From positions 1 through 64,000 of the forward strand of contig NZ_SSMY01000002.1 of NCBI RefSeq assembly GCF_004799495.1: a stretch of 64,000 nucleotides of DNA, written 5' to 3'. This DNA comes from Sphingomonas sp. GTDB lineage: Bacteria; Pseudomonadota; Alphaproteobacteria; Sphingomonadales; Sphingomonadaceae. The notes under the pieces are model-generated. The model was given only the letters and a program-made list of their open reading frames with translations, was not told the DNA's origin and made no database searches. Made by a program: the position numbers and the translations under genes. Positions 17,992-25,418 of the stretch are shown here, piece by piece. Position 1 is the stretch's first letter. Each line of letters opens with the position of its first letter.

Positions 17992-18243
17992 TGGATCGCC
18001 CTCGGTCATCTCCATGAAGTCGCGCGCCGCGTCGCGGTCGGCGGGATCGGCGAACGCGACGTCGAGATCGGGCGCCACGCCGAGCATGTGCATCAGCGCC
18101 CAGAGCGCGAAGCGCCGCCCGCGATCCTGCGTCATGCCGAACTCGACCCGCATCCGCTCTGTCCCGGCCGCAAGACCGTCGGGCGACAGCGACGCGAGGT
18201 CGGTCGTCCCGAAATACCGCCGCAACTGATCGTCCAAATCCAT
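17953..18243 (-). CDS. conserved hypothetical protein with repeat-derived C terminus
   Basis: This 96-residue acidic, mostly helical protein starts at ATG 18243 (MDLDDQLRRYFGTTDLASL). It contains FALWALMHMLGVAPDLDVAF and no signal peptide, membrane segment or catalytic motif I recognise. Its last 13 codons (NPPRDGEGDRDA and stop) are read from the palindromic repeat, so the tail was probably gained when the repeat inserted. It is divergent from the alpha/beta hydrolase gene across 59 bases. Confidence 0.65.
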   Translation of the reverse strand: MDLDDQLRRYFGTTDLASLSPDGLAAGTERMRVEFGMTQDRGRRFALWALMHMLGVAPDLDVAFADPADRDAARDFMEMTEGDPNPPRDGEGDRDA

Positions 18244-18302
18244 TGACGCACCTTGCCGACAAGCCGCCGCCCTGCCAACCATACCGCAAACAGGAGAATG
18301 GC

Positions 18303-19196
18303 ATGAAGGCGCAGGCGAACGGCATCGAGATCGAATACGAAGACTACGGTGAAACGAATGCGCCGCCGGTGCTTCTCATCATGGGGCTCGGCGCGCAGCT
18401 GACCCTGTGGCCGATGCCGATGGTCGATCAGCTGGTCGAGCGCGGTTATCGCGTGATCCGTTACGATAATCGCGACGTCGGCCTGTCGACCAAGCTCGAC
18501 GAGCAACCCGCCCCGGCGATCACCGCGATCGTCGCGGCGCTGATGATGGGCACCAAGCCCGACGTGCCGTACCTGCTAAACGACATGGCGGCGGACGCGG
18601 TCGGGCTGCTCGACGCGCTCGGCATCGCCAAGGCGCACATCATGGGAGCCTCGATGGGCGGGATGATCGCGCAGATGGTCGCGGCGAATTACCCCGACCG
18701 CGTGCTGTCGCTGACCTCGATCATGTCGACCACCGGTAACCCCTCGCTGCCGCCTGCGACCGCCGAGGCGATGGCGGTGCTGACCACGCGCCCCGACGGC
18801 GCCGATGAGGACGCAATCGTCGCGCACGGCATCAAGGTCGAAAGGACGATCGGTAGCCCCGGCTATCCGACCGAGGAAGCGGTACTACGTGAGCGCGTGC
18901 TGCGCGATTTCCGCCGCATGTACTATCCGCCCGGCTTCGCACGGCAGATGGCGGCGATCGTCGCGAGCGGCGACCGGCGCGAGGCGCTGAAGGGGATCAC
19001 CGCGCCGACGATGGTGATCCACGGCGCCGACGACCCACTGGTCCCGCTGGCGGGCGGGCGCGACACGGCAGAGACGATCCCCGGCGCGAAGATCGTCGAG
19101 ATCGCGGGCATGGGGCACAATTTGCCCGAGGTGCTGATCCCGCAAGTGCTCGACGCGTTCGAGGAAGTGGCGAAGCAGGCAGCACCGGCGGCTTGA
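18303..19196 (+). CDS. alpha/beta-fold hydrolase
   Basis: This 297-residue hydrolase starts at ATG 18303 after CAGGAG. The oxyanion region LLIMGLGAQ, nucleophile elbow GASMGGM near residue 117, acid in HGADDPLVP and catalytic His in GMGHNLP are all in place. The cap region is consistent with the RdmC-like esterase group. There is no signal peptide, so it is cytoplasmic. The substrate is not predictable from the sequence and neighbours give no pathway clue. Confidence 0.88.
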   Translation: MKAQANGIEIEYEDYGETNAPPVLLIMGLGAQLTLWPMPMVDQLVERGYRVIRYDNRDVGLSTKLDEQPAPAITAIVAALMMGTKPDVPYLLNDMAADAVGLLDALGIAKAHIMGASMGGMIAQMVAANYPDRVLSLTSIMSTTGNPSLPPATAEAMAVLTTRPDGADEDAIVAHGIKVERTIGSPGYPTEEAVLRERVLRDFRRMYYPPGFARQMAAIVASGDRREALKGITAPTMVIHGADDPLVPLAGGRDTAETIPGAKIVEIAGMGHNLPEVLIPQVLDAFEEVAKQAAPAA

Positions 19197-19255
19197 CCGG
19201 AAGGCAATGACGACGTGCGGATTGAGCCAACCAGTAATCCGTATGTTGTGCCCGC

Positions 19256-19537
19256 ATGACCAGCGACATCGAAACTCTCCGTCTCCGGATGGAGGCCGCC
19301 GCGCAAGCGCTCGATTTCGAAGAAGCCAAGCGCCTGCGCGATCAGCTCAATTTGATGCGCGGCGGCGCGAGTTTGGTGGAGGCCGAGGCGAGCGACACGT
19401 CCGACCTGACGCGTCAGCGGCCCGGCAAGATGGGTCTCGGCACTAGCCAGCAGCGGATGACTCCGCCCCTCGGCTGGAAGCCGCCCGCCAAGCCTGATCC
19501 GATGACGCGCAACTCGACGACGCGACGCAAAGGCTAG
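19256..19537 (+). CDS. small UVR-motif protein (UvrB/UvrC interaction motif)
   Basis: This 93-residue protein has an N-terminal UVR-type helical hairpin, with LRLRMEAAAQALDFEEAKRL then RDQLNLMR, as found at the ends of UvrB and UvrC where they contact each other. The rest is polar and low-complexity with LTRQRPGKMGLGTSQQR. It is too short to be a nuclease or helicase and may modulate excision repair or Clp proteases, as other free UVR proteins do. Its TAG stop shares CTAG with the convergent gene. Confidence 0.75.
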   Translation: MTSDIETLRLRMEAAAQALDFEEAKRLRDQLNLMRGGASLVEAEASDTSDLTRQRPGKMGLGTSQQRMTPPLGWKPPAKPDPMTRNSTTRRKG

Positions 19538-20694
19538 ACCCGCACCGCCCCTTCGGCGCGCACCGCCTCAATCGTCGGCATGCCGTTGACCGCCATCATC
19601 AGATCGGCCTCGGCCAGGATGCACTTGAGCACGTGCGCCGCGCCCGCTGCGCCGTCGAGCGCGAGGCCGTAGACGAATGGGCGCCCTACCCCCACCGCGC
19701 TCGCGCCGAGCGCCAGCGCCTTGATCACGTCGCTGCCCGATCGGATGCCGCTGTCGAACCAAACAGGCGTGCTGCCCGCCGCCGCGACGACGCCGGGCAG
19801 CATGTCGATCGCCGCGATTCCGCCATTCGCCTGACGCCCGCCATGGTTCGAGCAGAACAAAACGTCGGCGCCCATATCGACCGCCTTCCTCGCATCGTCG
19901 GGGTGGCAAATGCCCTTGAGCACGATCGGCATCTTGGTCACCGATTTGTACCAGGCGATGTCGTCCCACGTCACCGGCCGCGCGAATTGCGAGGCCCAGA
20001 GCATCGTCGCCTCGGCGGGGGCGCCCATGGGATCCTTGCCGAGCATCTTCTTAAACACCGGGTCGGCGAAATAATTGGCGAGCACGTGCCCGCGCAGCTG
20101 CGGGAAATTGCCCGCGTTGAGGTCGCGCGGGCGCCAGCCGGTCACCCAGGTGTCGAGCGTTACCACCAGCGCGCGGTACCCCGCCGCCTCGGCCCGGCGG
20201 ATCAGGCTTTCGGCGAGATCCTTGTCGCGCGGCGTGTAGAGCTGAAAGAAACCCGGCACATCGCCGAGATGCCCCGCGACATCCTCCATCGTGTCGTTGC
20301 CGAGCGTCGAAACCACCATCGGCACCCCGGTCATCGCCGCGGCTTGCGCTGCCGCGATGTCGCCGTGCTGGTCGGCGGTGCAGATGCCGGTGACGCCGAT
20401 CGGGCTCAGGAACAGCGGGCTGTGATAGGTGTGGCCGAAGATCGTCGTCGACAGGTCGCGGTTGGTCGTCCCGACCATCATCCGCGGCACCATCCCCCAA
20501 TGGCGGAACGCGGCGGCGTTCTGGTCCTGCGTCCATTCGTCGCCGCACCCGCCCTGGACGTAATTGAGCACGTGCGGCGGCATTGCCGCGGTCGCGCGCT
20601 GGACGAGCGTGGCGTAATCGACCGGCAGCTTGGGGAGCACGCCGCGCAGGCCGGCGCCGTAGATTTCGTTCTGATAGTCGCCGAAATGGGGCAT
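19534..20694 (-). CDS. FMN-dependent alpha-hydroxy-acid oxidising enzyme, lactate 2-monooxygenase-like
   Basis: This 386-residue TIM-barrel flavoenzyme starts at ATG 20694 (MPHFGDYQNEIYGAGLRGVL); the frame upstream runs into a palindromic repeat. The N-terminal block and FQLYTPRDKDLAESLIRRAE, TLDTWVTGWRPRDL, VLKGICHPDDARKAVDMG, SNHGGRQANGG (catalytic His) and FDSGIRSGSDV follow lactate 2-monooxygenase of mycobacteria more closely than L-lactate dehydrogenase LldD. It would oxidise L-lactate or a related 2-hydroxy acid. Whether it acts as oxidase, monooxygenase or dehydrogenase cannot be decided from sequence. Confidence 0.85.
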   Translation of the reverse strand: MPHFGDYQNEIYGAGLRGVLPKLPVDYATLVQRATAAMPPHVLNYVQGGCGDEWTQDQNAAAFRHWGMVPRMMVGTTNRDLSTTIFGHTYHSPLFLSPIGVTGICTADQHGDIAAAQAAAMTGVPMVVSTLGNDTMEDVAGHLGDVPGFFQLYTPRDKDLAESLIRRAEAAGYRALVVTLDTWVTGWRPRDLNAGNFPQLRGHVLANYFADPVFKKMLGKDPMGAPAEATMLWASQFARPVTWDDIAWYKSVTKMPIVLKGICHPDDARKAVDMGADVLFCSNHGGRQANGGIAAIDMLPGVVAAAGSTPVWFDSGIRSGSDVIKALALGASAVGVGRPFVYGLALDGAAGAAHVLKCILAEADLMMAVNGMPTIEAVRAEGAVRV

Positions 20695-20735
20695 CCGCCG
20701 CTCCACTCTTATCTCTTTCGACTCCCCTAGCCATT

Positions 20736-20791
20736 CGTGCTGAGCCTGTCGAAGCACGTGTTCAGCGCACGCCCTTCGACAAGCTCAGGGC
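20736..20791. repeat. palindromic intergenic repeat (CTTCGACAAGCTCAG family)
   Basis: CTGAGCCTGTCGAAG (20740-20754) and CTTCGACAAGCTCAG (20775-20789) are near-perfect inverted copies separated by 20 bases. The same unit CCCTTCGACAAGCTCAGGGC at 20772-20791 recurs exactly at 61183-61202. It lies between gdhA and the lactate 2-monooxygenase-like gene. Confidence 0.8.
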
Positions 20792-20825
20792 AAACAGCGT
20801 GGGCGTGCGACGTGAGGACCGGTGC

Positions 20826-22181
20826 CTATATGACTCCATACGCCAGCATAGCGTCAGCCACTTTCTTGAACCCCGCGATGTTCGCGCCCTTCACGTAATC
20901 GACATAGCCGTCCGACACGCGCCCGTGCGCCACACAGCGATCGTGGATGCCCGCCATGATGTCGAGCAGCAGTTGCTGCAGCTCGGCTTCCTTCCACGAG
21001 CGGCGCTCGGAGTTCTGGCTCATCTCCAGCCCGGACACCGCGACCCCGCCGGCGTTCGACGCCTTGCCCGGCGCGTAGAGGATCTTCGCCGCCTTGAAGA
21101 CGTGCACCCCGTCGAGGTCGGTCGGCATGTTCGCGCCTTCGGCCACCGCGATGCAGCCATTCTCGACCAAGGTCCGCGCGTCGTCGCCGAGCAGTTCGTT
21201 CTGCGTTGCGCACGGTAGTGCGACGTCGCACGGCACGCCCCATGGCGTCTTGCCCGCGACGAAGCTCGCGCCCTTGAACTCGGCGACATAATCTTCGATC
21301 CGACCGCGCCGCTTGGTCTTGTGCGCCTTCACCCAGTCGATCTTGTCCTGCGAAATGCCGTCGGGATCGTGGATGAACCCGCCCGAATCGCTGAGCGTGA
21401 GCACCTTGCCGCCGAGCTGAGTCACCTTCTCCGCCGCGTGCGTCGCGACATTGCCCGAGCCGGAGATGACGGCGGTCTTGCCCTTCAGATCTGTCCCTCG
21501 CGTCGCGAGCATGTTGGCGAGGAAATAGACCGCGCCGTACCCGGTCGCCTCGGGCCGGATCAGCGAGCCGCCATATTCGAGGCCCTTGCCCGTCAGCACG
21601 CCGGTGAACTGGTTGGTGATGCGTTTGTACTGGCCGAACATATAGCCGATCTCGCGCCCGCCGACGCCGATATCGCCCGCCGGCACGTCCACGTCGGCGC
21701 CGATATGGCGGTAGAGCTCGGTCATGAACGACTGGCAGAAGCGCATCACCTCGTGGTCGCTCTTGCCCTTGGGGTTGAAGTTCGCGCCGCCCTTGCCCCC
21801 GCCCATCGGCAGGCCGGTCAGCGAATTCTTGAAGGTTTGCTCGAACGCCAGGAACTTGAGCACGCTCTCGGTCACCGACGGGTGAAAGCGGATGCCGCCC
21901 TTGTAGGGGCCGATCGCGTTGTTGTTCTGGACGCGCCAACCGCGCTGGACGCGGATGTTGCCACTGTCGTCCTCCCAGCAGACGCGGAAACTGACCACGC
22001 GGTCGGGCTCGGCGATGCGGCGCAGGATCTGGTATTCGTGATAGTCGGGTTTGTCGGCGATGAAGTCGAAGATGTCCTCGGCAACTTCCTGGACGGCCTG
22101 GACGAATTCGGGTTGGCCCGGGTTGCGCTTCTTCACACCCTCGATGAACCGCGACAGGTCGACATGATCGCTGCTGGCCAT
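20826..22181 (-). CDS. gdhA: NADP-specific glutamate dehydrogenase
   Basis: This 451-residue enzyme assimilates ammonia by reductive amination of 2-oxoglutarate. The start is ATG 22181 with GGGGAG upstream; a TTG two codons earlier is less likely. It shows GGGKGGANFNPKGKSD with the substrate-binding Lys, DVPAGDIGVGGREIGYMFGQ with the catalytic Asp region, and the Rossmann motif GSGNVATHAAEK. The length and motifs match the hexameric bacterial NADP type. A 16-bp dyad lies about 38 bases upstream. Confidence 0.96.
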   Translation of the reverse strand: MASSDHVDLSRFIEGVKKRNPGQPEFVQAVQEVAEDIFDFIADKPDYHEYQILRRIAEPDRVVSFRVCWEDDSGNIRVQRGWRVQNNNAIGPYKGGIRFHPSVTESVLKFLAFEQTFKNSLTGLPMGGGKGGANFNPKGKSDHEVMRFCQSFMTELYRHIGADVDVPAGDIGVGGREIGYMFGQYKRITNQFTGVLTGKGLEYGGSLIRPEATGYGAVYFLANMLATRGTDLKGKTAVISGSGNVATHAAEKVTQLGGKVLTLSDSGGFIHDPDGISQDKIDWVKAHKTKRRGRIEDYVAEFKGASFVAGKTPWGVPCDVALPCATQNELLGDDARTLVENGCIAVAEGANMPTDLDGVHVFKAAKILYAPGKASNAGGVAVSGLEMSQNSERRSWKEAELQQLLLDIMAGIHDRCVAHGRVSDGYVDYVKGANIAGFKKVADAMLAYGVI

Positions 22182-22218
22182 TCCCAACTCCCCACGGATT
22201 GTGACGCACGCGACCGCG

Positions 22219-22234
22219 CTCCGATTTATCGGAG
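22219..22234. promoter_or_regulatory. perfect dyad CTCCGAT-TT-ATCGGAG, candidate operator
   Basis: Two 7-bp arms with a 2-bp centre sit in the 129-bp gap between divergent gdhA and the ThDP enzyme gene. The size and symmetry suit a dimeric transcription factor that could control either or both genes. No known regulator is recognised. Confidence 0.45.
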
Positions 22235-22310
22235 TCGCATTCTTCCTATAGCAGCTCCCTTCACGCCCGTAACGATCTGCGGCATGATCGCGTCACAAGG
22301 GGGACCGGCA

Positions 22311-23954
22311 ATGACCAAAGCGTCCGACCTGTTCGTCGAGTGCCTCGAGCGCGAAGGCTGCGAATACGTCTTCGGGGTGCCCGGCGAGGAGAATCTCGAT
22401 TTCCTCGAATCGCTCCGCACCAGCAAGATCAAGCTGATCCTGACGCGCCACGAACAAGGCGCGGGGTTCATGGCGGCGACCTATGGTCGGCATACGGGGC
22501 GGACCGGCGTGTGCCTGGCGACGCTCGGGCCGGGCGCGACTAATTTCGTGACGGCGGCGGCCTATGCCCAGCTCGGCGGGATGCCGATCCTGATGATCAC
22601 CGGGCAGAAGCCGATCAAGAAGTCGAAGCAGGGGCGGTTCCAGATCCTCGACGTGGTCGACATGATGCGGCCGATCACGAAGTACACGCACCAGCTCGCC
22701 TCGGCCGACAATATCCCCAGCCGCGTGCGCGAGGCGTATCGGCTGGCCGAGGAGGAAAAGCCCGGCGCGACGCACCTCGAATTTCCCGAGGATGTCGCGG
22801 ACGAGCAGACCGACAGCCGCCCGCTGACGCCCAGCCTCGCGCGGCGTCCCTCCGCCGAAGAGAAAGCGGTGCGCGCAGCGGTCAAGAAGATCGAGGCGGC
22901 CAAGGCGCCGATCCTCGTCATCGGCCAGGGCGCCAACCGCAAGATGACCGGGCGGATGCTGCTCCAGTTGGTCGAGAAGACCGGCATCCCGTTCGTCACG
23001 ACGCAACTCGGCAAGGGCGTGATCGACGAAACGCACCCGCGCTTCGTCGGTTGCGCGGCGCTGTCGGCAGGCGACTTCGTCCATCGCGCGATCGAAGCGG
23101 CGGACCTGATCGTCAACATCGGCCACGACGTGATCGAGAAGCCGCCCTTCTTCATGAAGAATGGCGGGACCGAAGTCGTCCACGTCTCGACGCGTTCTGC
23201 GGAAGTGGACCCGGTCTATTTCCCGCAAGTCGAGGTGATCGGCGACATCGCCAACGCGATCTGGCAGATCAAGGAGGACATCGTGCCCAGCGCGGGGTGG
23301 AACTTCGACGCGATGCTCGCGGCGCACAAGGCGGAGGCCGAGCACACTGCGAGCCTCGACGGCGACGCGCGCTTCCCGATCTTCCCGCCCTATCTGGTGC
23401 GCGAAATCCGCAAGGCAATGCCCGGCGACGGGATCATTTGCCTCGACAATGGCGTCTACAAGATCTGGTTCGCGCGCAATTACCCGGCGCGGCAGGCGAA
23501 CACGGTGCTGCTCGACAATGCGCTGGCGACGATGGGCGCGGGACTGCCCTCGGCGATGGCCTCGGCGATGGTCTATCCCGACCGCAAGGTGATGGCGGTG
23601 TGCGGCGACGGCGGGTTCATGATGAACAGCCAGGAAATGGAGACGGCGGTCCGGCTGAAGCTCAACCTGACCGTGCTGATCCTCAACGACAGCAGCTACG
23701 GCATGATCCGCTGGAAACAGGCGAACATGGGGTTCGCCGATTGGGGCCTGACCTATGGCAACCCCGATTTTGTGAAATATGCCGAGGCTTATGGCGCGCA
23801 CGGGCATCGCGTGGAGAGCGCCGAGGGCCTGCCCGGGTTGCTCACGCAGTGCCTCTCAACCGAGGGCGTGCATCTAGTCGATTGCCCCGTCGATTATGCC
23901 GACAACGACCGCATCCTCAATCGCGAGGTCAAGGAATTGTCGAAGGCGCTGTGA
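22311..23954 (+). CDS. ThDP-dependent acetolactate synthase large-subunit-like enzyme
   Basis: This 547-residue enzyme starts at ATG 22311 (MTKASDLFVECLEREGCEYV) after an AAGGGGG site. The catalytic Glu is in TRHEQGAGFMA near residue 47, and the ThDP motif runs from GDGGFMMNSQEM to NDSSYG. It resembles catabolic acetolactate synthase-like proteins that work without a regulatory subunit; no ilvN-like gene follows. The next gene, overlapping by one base, is an aldehyde dehydrogenase, so a 2-oxo acid decarboxylation or carboligation linked to aldehyde oxidation is possible. The product cannot be fixed from sequence. Confidence 0.85.
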   Translation: MTKASDLFVECLEREGCEYVFGVPGEENLDFLESLRTSKIKLILTRHEQGAGFMAATYGRHTGRTGVCLATLGPGATNFVTAAAYAQLGGMPILMITGQKPIKKSKQGRFQILDVVDMMRPITKYTHQLASADNIPSRVREAYRLAEEEKPGATHLEFPEDVADEQTDSRPLTPSLARRPSAEEKAVRAAVKKIEAAKAPILVIGQGANRKMTGRMLLQLVEKTGIPFVTTQLGKGVIDETHPRFVGCAALSAGDFVHRAIEAADLIVNIGHDVIEKPPFFMKNGGTEVVHVSTRSAEVDPVYFPQVEVIGDIANAIWQIKEDIVPSAGWNFDAMLAAHKAEAEHTASLDGDARFPIFPPYLVREIRKAMPGDGIICLDNGVYKIWFARNYPARQANTVLLDNALATMGAGLPSAMASAMVYPDRKVMAVCGDGGFMMNSQEMETAVRLKLNLTVLILNDSSYGMIRWKQANMGFADWGLTYGNPDFVKYAEAYGAHGHRVESAEGLPGLLTQCLSTEGVHLVDCPVDYADNDRILNREVKELSKAL

Positions 23955-25390
23955 TGGTCACGCTCAAGGACACCTATCCGCTCTACCTCGCCAACAAGGC
24001 GGAGCAACCGAACACCGATCTGGAGGTGACCGACAAGTTCACCGGCCAGGTTGCGTTCCGTTGCGCGCAGGCCGACGCCAAGACGATCGATGCCGGGATC
24101 GCCGCGGCGGTCGAGGCGGCCGAGCCGATGGCGCGAATGGCGGCGTACGAGCGCCAGGCGGTGCTCCAGTATTGCGTCGATCGCTTCAAGGAGCGGTTCG
24201 ATGAACTGGCCTACACCCTGTGCGTCGAAGCGGGGAAGCCGATCAAGGATAGCGAAGGCGAGGTCGGCCGGCTGATCGACACGTTCCGCATCGCCGCCGA
24301 GGAAAGCGTGCGGATGACCGGCGAGGTCCAACCGCTCGACATCTCGCCGCGCGCCAAGGGCTATCAGGGGATGTGGAAGCGCGTGCCGATCGGACCGTGC
24401 AGCTTCATTTCGCCGTTCAACTTTCCCTTGAACCTCGCCGCGCACAAGATCGCACCGGCGCTTGCGGTCGGATGCCCGTTCGTGATGAAGCCGGCGAGCC
24501 GCACGCCGCTCGGCGCGATCATCATCGGCGAGGTGCTGGCCGAGACCGATCTGCCCAAAGGCGCCTTCTCGATCCTGCCCGCGCATCGCGACGGGGCGGA
24601 TTTGTTCACCGAGGACGATCGGTTGAAACTGCTCAGCTTCACCGGCTCGCCCGATGTCGGCTGGGCACTCAAGGCCAAGGCGGGCAAGAAGAAAGTCGTG
24701 CTCGAACTCGGCGGCAACGCGGCGTGCATCGTCGACCGCGACGCCGATCTCGACGACGCGCTCGAGCGCGTGATCTTCGGCGCGTTCTACCAATCGGGTC
24801 AGTCGTGCATCGGGGTGCAGCGGATTATCATCCACGCTGACGTGTACGACCGCTTCCGCGACATGCTCGTCGCCAAGACCAAGACATTGGTGTCGGGCGA
24901 TCCCAAGGACCGCGATACCTTCATCGGCCCGATGATCGACGTGAAGGAAGCGAGCCGGCTCGACAACTGGATACAAGAAGCGACCGCGAAGGGCGCGACG
25001 TTGCTGTGCGGGGGCAAGCGCGACGGCGCGATGCTCGACGCGACCTTGGTCGAGAATTGCCCGCGCGACACCAAGCTCTATCGCGAGGAAGCGTTCGGCC
25101 CCGTCGCGATCCTGTCCAAATTCAGCGACTTCGCTGACGCGCTCGACGAGGTCAACGACAGCAAGTTCGGGCTCCAGGCGGGCATCTTCACGCGCGACTT
25201 GTTCCAGTCGCTCGACGCGTGGGACCGGCTCGACGTCGGCGGCGTGGTGATCAACGACGTGCCGAGCTACCGCGTCGACAACATGCCCTATGGCGGGGTC
25301 AAGGATTCGGGCCTCGGCCGCGAGGGCGTGCGCTTCGCGATGGAGGACATGACCGAGATCAGGAATCTGGTCATCCGCCGCCGGTCCTAA
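23954..25390 (+). CDS. NAD(P)-dependent aldehyde dehydrogenase
   Basis: This 478-residue enzyme starts at ATG 23954 in a TGATG overlap with the ThDP enzyme. It has the coenzyme-binding FTGSPDVGW, the general-base Glu in LELGGNA and the catalytic Cys in YQSGQSCIGVQRI near residue 285. NFPLNL and the C-terminal MPYGGVKDSGLGREG are also family features. It belongs to the NAD-dependent lactaldehyde/glyceraldehyde-3-phosphate side of the superfamily by overall resemblance. It would oxidise the aldehyde made by the preceding enzyme and feed electrons to NAD; the natural substrate is unknown. Confidence 0.88.
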   Translation: MVTLKDTYPLYLANKAEQPNTDLEVTDKFTGQVAFRCAQADAKTIDAGIAAAVEAAEPMARMAAYERQAVLQYCVDRFKERFDELAYTLCVEAGKPIKDSEGEVGRLIDTFRIAAEESVRMTGEVQPLDISPRAKGYQGMWKRVPIGPCSFISPFNFPLNLAAHKIAPALAVGCPFVMKPASRTPLGAIIIGEVLAETDLPKGAFSILPAHRDGADLFTEDDRLKLLSFTGSPDVGWALKAKAGKKKVVLELGGNAACIVDRDADLDDALERVIFGAFYQSGQSCIGVQRIIIHADVYDRFRDMLVAKTKTLVSGDPKDRDTFIGPMIDVKEASRLDNWIQEATAKGATLLCGGKRDGAMLDATLVENCPRDTKLYREEAFGPVAILSKFSDFADALDEVNDSKFGLQAGIFTRDLFQSLDAWDRLDVGGVVINDVPSYRVDNMPYGGVKDSGLGREGVRFAMEDMTEIRNLVIRRRS

Positions 25391-25418
25391 ATTGACTTTT
25401 CGGCCCCTCAAACGGATC

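Noticed and set aside
25392..25418. TTG start two bases after the aldehyde dehydrogenase stop for the pentaheme cytochrome
   Set aside because: No ribosome-binding sequence is placed for it and the added residues are hydrophilic; ATG 25419 or TTG 25476 is more credible.
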